From NCBI RefSeq assembly GCF_008806595.1, contig NZ_VZRB01000048.1, forward strand, positions 1 to 41,149: a stretch of DNA of 41,149 bases, read 5' to 3'. This document shows, in pieces, positions 16,782 through 24,116 of the stretch. Position 1 is the stretch's first letter. The number at the start of each line of letters is the position of its first letter. The DNA is from Streptomyces luteolifulvus. Lineage in GTDB: Bacteria; Actinomycetota; Actinomycetes; Streptomycetales; Streptomycetaceae. The notes under the pieces were generated by a model. That model was not told the DNA's origin, ran no database searches, and was given only the letters and a program-made list of their open reading frames with translations. A program made the translations under genes and the position numbers.

Positions 16782-18047
16782 ATGCCTGACTTCGACCTGA
16801 TCGGCATCGGCACAGGGCCGGCGAACCTGAGCCTCGCGGCCCTGTCCCACCCCCTGCCCGAGATCCGCACCCGATTCCTGGACGCCAAACCGGAGTTCCG
16901 GTGGCACCCCGGACTCATGCTCCCCGACTCCCAGCTGACGGTGACGTACTTCAGGGACCTCGTCACGCTCGTCGACCCGCGGAGCAAGTTCTCCTTCCTG
17001 AATTTCCTCGTCGAATCGGGCCGGGCATTCAGGTTCCTAGAGGCGAACGGACTGAGCTGTTCCCGGCGCGAGTTCGAGCAGTACTACCAGTGGGCGGCCG
17101 CGCAGCTTCCGTCGCTGCGATGGGGCAGGCGCGTCGAGTCCGTGTCCCTGGCCGAGGACGGCTTCCAGGTCACCTCCGAGGGCGGTGACACCAGCACGGC
17201 CCGCAATCTCGTCCTCGGATCGGGGTCCGAGCCCCGCCTGCCCGCCTTCGCGAAGCCCTTCGAGGGCGAGCGGGTGGTGCACAGCAGCAACCTGACCGTC
17301 ACCCGCCCCGAGTGGAAGGGCCTCCGGGTCCTCGTCGTCGGGGCAGGGCAGAGCGGAGCCGAGGTCGTCAACCACATCCTGTCCGACGAGAACCGCCTTC
17401 CCTCGTCCCTCACCTGGACCTCCAGCCGCATAGGCTTCCAGCCGCTGGACGACTCGCCCTTCACCAACGAGTGGTTCTCGTCGAACTTCGCCGGCTACTT
17501 CAACGGGCTTCCCGCCACGCGCCGCGCGGAGATCATCCGGGAGCAGCACGACGCCGGCGGCGACGGCATCACCGACGAGCTGCTGGGCTCCGTCTACCGG
17601 CGGCTCTACCACCTCGACCACGTCCTGCGGTCTGAGCTGCGCCACCGGCTCCTGGCCTGCCGCCGGGCAGTGGGCCTGGAGCAGAACGGATCCGAGATCG
17701 TCGTCGACCTGCACGACGTGAACCGTGGGGACGTCGAGCGGCTCCCGGTGGATCTGGTGATCTTCTGCACCGGATACCACAGCCCGATTCCGGAGTACCT
17801 CAAGCCGATCCAGGACCAGTTGTCCATCGAGAACGGTAGGTTCGGCGTGCGGCCGGACTACTCCCTCGAGTTCGACGGACCGCAGGACCTCCGCATCTAC
17901 GTCCAGGGCTTTGCGGAGAGCACCCACGGCATCAACGACACGCTGCTCAGCCTCGCGTCCTGGCGCAGCGCCCGCATCGTCAACTCCGTGCTCGGACGCG
18001 AGGCGTACCGCGTCGCCGACGGGGCGACCACGGTGGTCTGGCAGTAG
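16782..18047 (+). CDS. FAD/NADPH-dependent amine N-hydroxylase (SidA/IucD/PvdA family)
   Basis: 421 residues from ATG 16782 (an upstream in-frame ATG at 16764 has no ribosome site). The N-terminus GIGTGPANLS (8-17) is the FAD motif of ornithine/lysine N-hydroxylases, followed by WHPGLMLPDSQLTVTYFRDL, highly typical of this family. The NADPH motif is VVGAGQSGAE (185-194) and the late FCTGYHSPIPEYL matches the D/FATGY substrate region. These enzymes hydroxylate the side-chain amine of Orn or Lys, usually for siderophores, but also for piperazate, hydrazine and N-hydroxy-arginine type products. No siderophore synthetase is nearby, so the last group is favoured. Confidence 0.9.
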   Translation: MPDFDLIGIGTGPANLSLAALSHPLPEIRTRFLDAKPEFRWHPGLMLPDSQLTVTYFRDLVTLVDPRSKFSFLNFLVESGRAFRFLEANGLSCSRREFEQYYQWAAAQLPSLRWGRRVESVSLAEDGFQVTSEGGDTSTARNLVLGSGSEPRLPAFAKPFEGERVVHSSNLTVTRPEWKGLRVLVVGAGQSGAEVVNHILSDENRLPSSLTWTSSRIGFQPLDDSPFTNEWFSSNFAGYFNGLPATRRAEIIREQHDAGGDGITDELLGSVYRRLYHLDHVLRSELRHRLLACRRAVGLEQNGSEIVVDLHDVNRGDVERLPVDLVIFCTGYHSPIPEYLKPIQDQLSIENGRFGVRPDYSLEFDGPQDLRIYVQGFAESTHGINDTLLSLASWRSARIVNSVLGREAYRVADGATTVVWQ

Positions 18048-18094
18048 CGCCTTACATCCGAGCGGTTCTTCGGACCGCGCCCACGAGGGAGATC

Positions 18095-19042
18095 ATGAGT
18101 ACCGACAACGCTGCGGCGAAGGCGCTGTTCGAGCGGACGAGAGTCTCACGCAACGACGAGCTCGTGTTCGTGGCGAAGCTGGCCGTGGCCCTGCTGCTCA
18201 GCTGGCTGGGAGGGTTCCTCGCCCTGACCTCCGGCCTGCTCGGCGCATCCATCGGCGTTCTCCTGCTCGCCGCGATGTACACGCACATGGTGGAGCTGCA
18301 GCATCAGTGCCTGCACCACTCGGCCTTCCGCAGCAGCTCGCCGCACCGGCCCGTGGGATTCCTGCTCGGACTCCCGCTGCTCTCGGCGTACAGCCACTAC
18401 CGGGTTCAGCACCTTCAGCACCACAAGTACCTGGGAACGCCCGACGACTCCGAGTTCTTCGGCTTCGACACGCGTGCGCCGCTGACCTGGGGGGCCCTGC
18501 TGCGGGGCACGCTCAGCCCCGCGCGGCTGTTCCAGGTCGCGGTGGACGTTCTCAAGAGCTGCCGGGGCAGCTGGACGTACACGATGGGACAGATCGCCGA
18601 CCGTGCCCGTCGGCAGGTCATCACCGAGTACCGCCTGTTCGCGCTGTACATCGTCGGGGCGGCGGCTCTGTCCGTCGGGGGGTACGGGCACGCCGTCCTG
18701 GTGCTGTGGGTCCTGCCGCTCCTGCTGTCGATACCGATCCACTTCCTCCTGGAGCTCCCCGAGCACGTCCTGTGCGAGACCGACAGCACCGACGTGCTGC
18801 GCAACACCCGGACGATCAGCGGCAGTTGGTTCAGCCAGTGGTTCACCAACGGCAACAACTTCCACGTCGAGCACCACGCGTCGATGGTGGTCCCGATCAA
18901 CCGCCTCCAGGAACGCCATCCGGTGGCCAAGGAGTACGCCGTGCACACGGACGACAGTTACGCAACCTTCTACCTGAAGATCATGAGAGAGGCGAACCGC
19001 AACCGCAGGCAGCGCCGCGCGCTGGACACCGCCGTCAAGTAG
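18095..19042 (+). CDS. Membrane fatty-acid-desaturase-family di-iron enzyme
   Basis: 315 residues with four to six hydrophobic segments (about 28-60, 88-100, 181-218) and three histidine boxes: HQCLHH (70-75), HLQHH (106-110) and HVEHH (257-261). These eight-His patterns bind the di-iron centre of membrane desaturases/hydroxylases, which need O2 and electrons from ferredoxin or cytochrome b5. GAGGGAG precedes ATG 18095. In this cluster the substrate could be a lipid chain, but the lack of acyl-carrier or PKS genes leaves hydroxylation or desaturation of an amino-acid side chain open. Confidence 0.85.
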   Translation: MSTDNAAAKALFERTRVSRNDELVFVAKLAVALLLSWLGGFLALTSGLLGASIGVLLLAAMYTHMVELQHQCLHHSAFRSSSPHRPVGFLLGLPLLSAYSHYRVQHLQHHKYLGTPDDSEFFGFDTRAPLTWGALLRGTLSPARLFQVAVDVLKSCRGSWTYTMGQIADRARRQVITEYRLFALYIVGAAALSVGGYGHAVLVLWVLPLLLSIPIHFLLELPEHVLCETDSTDVLRNTRTISGSWFSQWFTNGNNFHVEHHASMVVPINRLQERHPVAKEYAVHTDDSYATFYLKIMREANRNRRQRRALDTAVK

Positions 19043-19072
19043 GAGCGGCCGGCCATCCCGGGAGAAACTCAC

Positions 19073-20290
19073 ATGCACCAAGGGCTGCCCACGGACACGC
19101 GCGTGCTGCGCGTGCTCGTCACCTCCTCGATACTCTCGAAGGTCGCGGACTGGCAGATGGGCATCGTCATTCCGCTGGCGGTACTCGCGGAGTCGGACTC
19201 CGTCGCCCTGGCGCTGGTTTCGTTCGCGCTGCGCGGTGTCTCCTACGTCGGCTCGCCCTTCCTGGGAGCGCTTATCGACCGCTTCGACAAGCGGACGATC
19301 TACGTACTGGCCCAGCTGCAGCAGGCCGTGTGTCTCGTCCTGCTGGCGGCGCTGCTGTCCAGCCAGCTGTCGGTGGCCGCGCTGGTGCTGCTCTCGGGCT
19401 TCGGTGGTGTCGCGAGCACGATCACCGGCCAGTTCGTGCTCATCCCGAAGTTGATCAGCGCGCCCGCCCGTCCCGTGGCCGTGGCCAAGCTGAACTCGGC
19501 GATCGAGCTGTCGAAGGTCATCGGGCTGGTCCTGGGCGGCACCGCCTTCGACCTCCTCGGCCCGGCACCGGCCTCGCTGTGCATCGCGGTCCTGTACCTG
19601 CTCGCGGGCTGCGTAGCGCTGCTGCTGCCCAGGGTGGCATCCAGTCGCGAGAAGATGGACATCCGCCGGGACCTCGCGATCGGATTCCGCTGGCTCGGCC
19701 GCCGCGAGATCCTCTGGCTCGTGGTGACCATGTCGATGACGAACCTCGCCATCGGCCAGCTGGAGCCCGTCCTGATCACCGAGTTCGGGGACCAGGGCAT
19801 GAACAGCACCGTCATTTCGCTGGTGTTGGCTGTGGGCCTGCTCATCGGCGCCCTCGCCAGCCGCCTGGCGCCGGCCATCGCTCCCGCATGGGGCCCCGAA
19901 CGGAGGATCCTGGCAGCCCAGTTGATCGCGTTCGTCGGCCTGGTCCTGGTGGCCACGCCGCTGCTGCCGGTGCGGCTTGCCGGTTTCATGGTGGAGAGCT
20001 TCGCGGTCGCCGTGAGCAACGTGGCCTCCATCACCTACCGGCAGGAGACGATCCCGGCCGACGTCGCGGGCCGGGCCAACGCGACGATCCGCATGTTCAT
20101 CACGGGGGCCACCCCCCTCTCCGGATTTCTCTTCGCGTGGGCGAGCCGTTTCGACGGCTTCTGGTACTGGCTGCCCGGACTGGGTCTGTGGGGCGCCGCG
20201 ATCGTGATCTGGGCCGTCTACACCCACAGCAGCGAACCGGCCGCCCAGGGGGCGGACGACCTGGAAGGAGTCTCCCTTGGAGATCGATGA
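19073..20290 (+). CDS. MFS transporter, likely product exporter
   Basis: 405 residues, almost entirely hydrophobic segments consistent with 12 transmembrane helices, with the loop 2-3 motif GALIDRFDKRTIYVL (MFS motif A type). It resembles the MFS_3/enterobactin-exporter-like branch found in Streptomyces clusters. GGGAGAAACTCAC precedes ATG 19073. The end overlaps the FemAB-like gene by 14 bases. Position in the biosynthetic operon suggests export and self-resistance. Confidence 0.85.
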   Translation: MHQGLPTDTRVLRVLVTSSILSKVADWQMGIVIPLAVLAESDSVALALVSFALRGVSYVGSPFLGALIDRFDKRTIYVLAQLQQAVCLVLLAALLSSQLSVAALVLLSGFGGVASTITGQFVLIPKLISAPARPVAVAKLNSAIELSKVIGLVLGGTAFDLLGPAPASLCIAVLYLLAGCVALLLPRVASSREKMDIRRDLAIGFRWLGRREILWLVVTMSMTNLAIGQLEPVLITEFGDQGMNSTVISLVLAVGLLIGALASRLAPAIAPAWGPERRILAAQLIAFVGLVLVATPLLPVRLAGFMVESFAVAVSNVASITYRQETIPADVAGRANATIRMFITGATPLSGFLFAWASRFDGFWYWLPGLGLWGAAIVIWAVYTHSSEPAAQGADDLEGVSLGDR

Positions 20291-21230
20291 GCTGGACCAC
20301 GCCGTCGTCGTCACTGTGAACCGTGACGAGGCCGAGCAACACGCCTGGAAAGGCACTGACGCGCCGGTCGACATCGTCAGGCTCGCCAAATCCGACGATC
20401 TCGACGAGGCGACCCTGGCCGACCTGGGGTTCGTGGCGCGCCCACGCTGGATCAACTGGTGCGCTCCCGTACGGGATTCCGAGGCGGACTTCGAGGCCGC
20501 GCTCTCCGGTACCGAGCGGCGCAACATCCGCCTCGGCCGCCGCTTCGTCCAGGACGAAGGACTGCACGTCAGCGTCCGGGTCGGACTGACCCCGGAGCTC
20601 GTGGACCAGTTCCTGGTGCTGTACGACCGCCAGATCGAGACGATGCCGCGCGGGAAGAACTTCGCCCGCCGCTGGCGCGACCGTCTCCTCGCGGCGGGGC
20701 ACGAGCACGTCAGCGTCTGCGTGTACGAAGGCGCCCGCATGATCGTCGGCTCGCTGTGGTGGATCCGCCCCGAGCAGTCCGTGCTGCAGATGCGTTTCTC
20801 CGCGGCCTCCGCCGACGCGCGCCTGAGCCGGGTGATGCGGGTCGCCTACATGGAGGCGTTCCGATTCGCCCGCGAAAGCGGGCTGGCTTTCGCGTCTCTC
20901 GGCAACGACCCGTCCCTCTTCGGGCACGTCGTCCAGCCGGGACTGTTCACGTTCAAGAGTCGCTTCGGCTTCGCCCCCGTCCCCTCCCAGACACTCGACC
21001 CCAAGCTGGGGGGCGAACACGCCGACAGGATTCTTACGCTGCGCTCGCTCTCCGACCCCGCGCTCGTGGTGACGTGGGGACGGCACCGAGGCACACCACT
21101 GTCCTGGCCGGAGTCCGCGCAGGCCCCCGGCCACGATCTCCTCATACTGTCATCCGCACCCGACGAGGCGCTGACGGGCCGCTTCCGCACGGATGGTTTC
21201 CGGGAGACCCGGTCGGTGACGGTCGTGTAA
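20277..21230 (+). CDS. FemAB/GNAT-fold acyl or aminoacyl transferase
   Basis: 317 residues from TTG 20277 (AAGGAG six bases upstream), overlapping the MFS gene. The layout is that of FemX/BioF2-like GNAT transferases: an N-terminal substrate lobe (GTERRNIRLGRRFVQDEGLH, QFLVLYDRQIETMPRGKNF) and a GNAT core (VCVYEGARMIVGSLWW, then RVAYMEAFRFARESGLAFAS). In several peptide-type antibiotic pathways such proteins move an amino acid from aminoacyl-tRNA, or an acyl from CoA, to a free amine. That makes it a candidate for the last condensation here. It is the last gene of the operon. Family placement is by architecture, not by a single signature. Confidence 0.65.
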   Translation: MEIDELDHAVVVTVNRDEAEQHAWKGTDAPVDIVRLAKSDDLDEATLADLGFVARPRWINWCAPVRDSEADFEAALSGTERRNIRLGRRFVQDEGLHVSVRVGLTPELVDQFLVLYDRQIETMPRGKNFARRWRDRLLAAGHEHVSVCVYEGARMIVGSLWWIRPEQSVLQMRFSAASADARLSRVMRVAYMEAFRFARESGLAFASLGNDPSLFGHVVQPGLFTFKSRFGFAPVPSQTLDPKLGGEHADRILTLRSLSDPALVVTWGRHRGTPLSWPESAQAPGHDLLILSSAPDEALTGRFRTDGFRETRSVTVV

Positions 21231-21309
21231 CCGGGTGGTCCACGGGCCGCCGCCGTGTCTATTCGCAGTGGAGGCAGTGCGAGTGCACCCGATTGTAGAA
21301 GGGACACGA

Positions 21310-21534
21310 ATGATGGAACGTGGTACAAGCAGTGATGTCAGCGAGCAGCAGGCTGGCGCACATTGGGTCATATGGGAAAACTCCGGCGAAGAGACGGTCT
21401 TTGACAAACGACTGAACATCCCCGTGTACCTATCGAGCCCTGGCGTGACACGGGAGGTGATACAGCTTCTGCGCGATAGCGGGGCCCAGGAATTCACTGA
21501 TTATCCAGGTCGTCCATGCCATGCGCATTCGTGA
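21310..21534 (+). CDS. Small hypothetical protein
   Basis: 74 codons from ATG 21310, with AAGGGA seven bases upstream, after the FemAB-like gene and before a strong hairpin. The sequence (HWVIWENSGEETVFDKRLN, then TREVIQLLRDSGAQEF) is not hydrophobic and has normal amino-acid balance. I do not recognise it. It may be the tail of the operon or a fragment. Confidence 0.4.
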   Translation: MMERGTSSDVSEQQAGAHWVIWENSGEETVFDKRLNIPVYLSSPGVTREVIQLLRDSGAQEFTDYPGRPCHAHS

Positions 21535-21757
21535 ACAGGACGGCTACGGAGCATCGGGCCGCCGCCCCTACCCGGCAACGGCCGGAATTCCTCACGGGAA
21601 GGGCCGACGAGGCGATAGACGGTAACGACAGCGGTTTTTCACGGGTTTGGGAGGCACCCCGATCCACGGTCGGGTGATGGTAATGGTTTTGGGAGGCGCT
21701 GGGTCAATTGCTAGGTCAGCATCATCGACACTGGCATCGGCTCGTGGCGACTGGCGC

Positions 21758-21797
21758 GGGCGGCAGAGCCCGCCCGGATAGGTGAGCTCTGCCGCCC
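21758..21797. terminator. Strong bidirectional hairpin, 12-bp perfect stem
   Basis: GGGCGGCAGAGC (21758-21769), 16-base loop, GCTCTGCCGCCC (21786-21797), between the rightward cluster end and the leftward ComB-like gene ending at 21820. It probably terminates both. The 220 bases before it hold no gene; they contain two direct copies of TTTGGGAGGC (near 21643 and 21688). Confidence 0.75.
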
Positions 21798-21819
21798 GAA
21801 AGTCCAAAGTTCCAGTAGG

Positions 21820-22518
21820 TCAGCGGATGCTGGACGGGATGTCAGGCACCGCAACGGGACGGAGCACTGTTAGGGACTCTTCCTGGCGAGCCATCATCGC
21901 AAAGGAGAATTTGTCGATTTCCAAGCAGAGATCGACATCGTCTGGGTGGTATCCGCTCCGCAGCCCACCGGCGAGGTCTGCCGCGGCACGAGAAGTCCTC
22001 GCGCGGTGGAGATACGGGGCCGCCTCGACATCGCCTCCGGCCATACATTGACCAATGTATTCAGCGCAGGCCAGGTCTTCGTCGGCCTGGCCTCCCTCGC
22101 CGGTGACAACGAACGTCACCGGACCGGAACCCTTGGTCTGCAGGAACCGCGCGGTCGGGCCAGCCACCACGAAGCTCGCGCACAAGACCAGCGGCGCGTT
22201 CGCGACGGCCAGCGCGCCCACGGTTCCTGCCGTCGTCTTCTGCACCAGCGTGCGCCCAGCGAAATCGCATGACCTGAGCAAGCCGGGTGAGTTCACCGCG
22301 TCGAAGCCCGCTGCTGGAGCTCCGTCCTTCAAAGCCAGCCAACCCGAGCCGCTCTCCTTCAAGGCAAGTGCCTCACTCTCCGTTGAGGCCAGGACGATCC
22401 TCTCGACGCCACGCGAGAAGGCCCAGGCAGCCACGGTGAAGGCGCGCATGACGTCGATGACGACAGCAACACGGGGAACGTCGGTCAACTCTGGGATGCC
22501 AACGAAGTAATGGTCCAT
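21820..22518 (-). CDS. comB: 2-phosphosulfolactate phosphatase-like protein (ComB family)
   Basis: 232 residues from ATG 22518 (an in-frame ATG at 22545 is also possible; neither has a strong ribosome site). Typical ComB blocks are VAVVIDVMRAFTVAAWAFSR with D22, LVQKTTAGTVGAL and VVTGEGGQADEDLACAEYI with the acidic cluster. ComB removes phosphate from 2-phosphosulfolactate in coenzyme M synthesis. Bacterial homologues are widespread without that pathway, so the substrate here is probably another phosphorylated hydroxy-acid. It is separated from the main cluster by a terminator hairpin and is probably not part of it. Intact. Confidence 0.8.
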   Translation of the reverse strand: MDHYFVGIPELTDVPRVAVVIDVMRAFTVAAWAFSRGVERIVLASTESEALALKESGSGWLALKDGAPAAGFDAVNSPGLLRSCDFAGRTLVQKTTAGTVGALAVANAPLVLCASFVVAGPTARFLQTKGSGPVTFVVTGEGGQADEDLACAEYIGQCMAGGDVEAAPYLHRARTSRAAADLAGGLRSGYHPDDVDLCLEIDKFSFAMMARQEESLTVLRPVAVPDIPSSIR

Positions 22519-22628
22519 CGCACCATTCTGACGCCCCTGGATCATCCGAAGAGCAGGATCTGTACGGTCATCGGCCCTGTCTCACTTTCGGTGGTGACGC
22601 AGTGTTGTGAGGGGTCGTTGACCTCCGT

Positions 22629-22770
22629 GTGAAGGCTGTCAACCAGCTCGTGCTGACGGTGTTTTCGGTCTGTCCCCACTGGTCATCGAGGATGTGGCCG
22701 ACGAGGGCGAGCGGATCGTGGTGCGGGCACGAACTCCGCAGGACACCGCGGTCTGCCCGGCGTGCGGGGC
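22629..22770 (+). pseudogene. ISL3-family transposase, N-terminal fragment
   Basis: Starting at GTG 22629: NQLVLTVFS, then after a one-base loss GLSPLVIEDVADEGERIVVR, then TPQDTAVCPACGA with the first CxxC of the ISL3 zinc finger. Homology stops at CPACGA (about 22770), where the reading passes directly into an ABC-transporter fragment. About 90% of the transposase is missing. Confidence 0.75.
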
Positions 22771-23450
22771 ACCACGCTGCTGGAGCCGGACGGGGGACGC
22801 GCCACCGTGGCGGGGTACGACGTGGCCACCCAGGCTCGCAAAGTGCGGACCCGCATCGGTCTGGCCGGCCAGTACGCGGCGGTGGACGAGCGGCTCACCG
22901 GACGCGAGAACCTCCGGCTGATCGGCATCCTGCTGCACCTCGGGAGACGCGAGGCCAAGATCCGCGCCGACGAACTCCTCCATGAGTTCAGACTCGTGGA
23001 GGCCGCTGACCGGTCGGCGAAGACGTACTCAGGCGGGATGCGTCGCCCCTCGACATGGCCGCGAGCCTGGCCGGCCGAACCGCCGGTGCTCTTCCTCGAC
23101 GAGCCAACGACGGGGCTCGACCCCACCGGACGGCGGACGCTCTGGGAGATGATCCGCAACCAGGTGTCCGAGGGGGTGACCGTATTGCTGACCACCCAGT
23201 ATCTGGAGGAGGCCGACCAGTTGGCCGACAGGGTCGCGGTCGTCGACAAGGACACTGTGATCGCCGAGGGTACCCCGACCAGCTCAAACGGAAGGTTGGA
23301 GGCGAGCGACTTGAGGTGTCTGTGGCCTCCGCTACCGATCTGGCCCCCGTGTCGCAGACGCTGGTCGGCCTCACGCCCGGGGAGCCGGTGACGAACCCGC
23401 AGACCCGTACTGCCTCCGTCCCGAGAGGGACCGAGGCGGCACCGTCACTC
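22771..23450 (+). pseudogene. DrrA-type ABC transporter ATPase, truncated and frameshifted
   Basis: Begins in the middle of the gene at TLLEPDGGRATVAGYDV, so Walker A is absent. The rest is recognisable: TGRENLRLIGILLHLGRREA, the signature region KTYSGGMRR, Walker B VLFLDEPTTGLDPTGRRTL, and the H-loop region replaced by TTQYLEEADQLADRVAVVDK. Two compensating indels scramble about 12 residues after GGMRR (the proper frame reads LDMAASLAGR), and a further shift near 23275 moves PDQLKRKVGGERLEVSVAS to another frame. These drug-export ATPases need a DrrB-like permease, which is not present. Non-functional. Confidence 0.8.
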
Positions 23451-23813
23451 GCCACTCACCGAACCTGCGGCACCCGTATAGTCAGGCGCAAGGCACATCA
23501 GAGACCCTATGACATGTGTCACGCCAGCCAGGCCGGAAAGAAACACGATGACCCCCCACGCCACTGCGCACGTACGAGGCACAGCCCCCGCCTAGAACGA
23601 CACCGAGGGCGTGGGACACGGCGAGTGCCGCGACGCGGGACGGAAGGGTGAGCTGGCAGCGGCCCGTGATCTCCAATTTTCCGACTATCTCTTGCCAGAA
23701 GCTGGCTTGACCAGGCACTTTGCATGCCGGACATGTTCGCCACGTGTTCGGTCGATGTCGCGGTGGCTGGCGTTCGGTAGGCCGCGGACTGCGATGCCTT
23801 TCGCTACGGGTCG
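23451..23813. other. Intergenic, no supported gene
   Basis: A 14-codon ORF (MTPHATAHVRGTAPA, ATG 23548) has a weak ribosome site but nothing supports it. The rest has no codon-biased frame. It separates the drrA fragment from the leftward graspetide-associated genes. Confidence 0.4.
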
Positions 23814-24104
23814 TCACGCTGCGGGGTCGTCGCCGACTTGAAGTTCGTTCACCCATTCCTGGGCTGCTGCGAGGCCCGGGGCGGTGCCGGCCGGCTCATA
23901 CGCGAACCCGCTCCACTCCTCCAGGACGCGCGGCTCGTCGGGCCGGAGATGACCGGCGCCGCCGTGCGCTGGCCGGTGGCGTCGGTAGATGTCCATCGGC
24001 GGGCGGCGCCGCTTGTCGTACGCGGCGAACGGGTTGTCGGCGTCCACGCGCGGGACGGCGCGCGACGGCTGGTTCGACGGTCCGGGTCGGCTGTGCTTGC
24101 CCAT
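23814..24104 (-). CDS. DUF6087-family small protein
   Basis: 96 residues: GKHSRPGPS at the start, DNPFAAYDKRRRPPMDIYRR and RRHRPAHGGAGHLRPDEPR in the middle, EEWSGFAYEPAGTAPGL and WVNELQV near the end. This matches, by memory of the family, the DUF6087 proteins common in Streptomyces beside XRE/TPR regulators and graspetide genes. Function unknown; soluble, basic and proline-rich N-terminal half. It is downstream of the regulator, same strand, 12 bases apart, so probably co-transcribed. Confidence 0.7.
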   Translation of the reverse strand: MGKHSRPGPSNQPSRAVPRVDADNPFAAYDKRRRPPMDIYRRHRPAHGGAGHLRPDEPRVLEEWSGFAYEPAGTAPGLAAAQEWVNELQVGDDPAA

Positions 24105-24116
24105 ACCTCGATGCTC

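Noticed and set aside
16782..18047. A hydroxamate siderophore cluster
   Set aside because: The N-hydroxylase fits, but there is no IucA/IucC-type synthetase, NRPS, acyl-hydroxylysine transferase or ferric-siderophore uptake gene in the window.
13517..18047. A hydrazine-forming pathway (N-hydroxylysine plus cupin-MetRS enzyme)
   Set aside because: No cupin-MetRS fusion or partner oxidase is visible in the window.
18146..20740. An 864-codon open frame on the minus strand across the desaturase, MFS and transferase genes
   Set aside because: It is antisense to three genes with clear motifs, its protein is a low-complexity mix of Arg, Gln, Asp and His typical of GC-rich antisense frames, and it has no domain.
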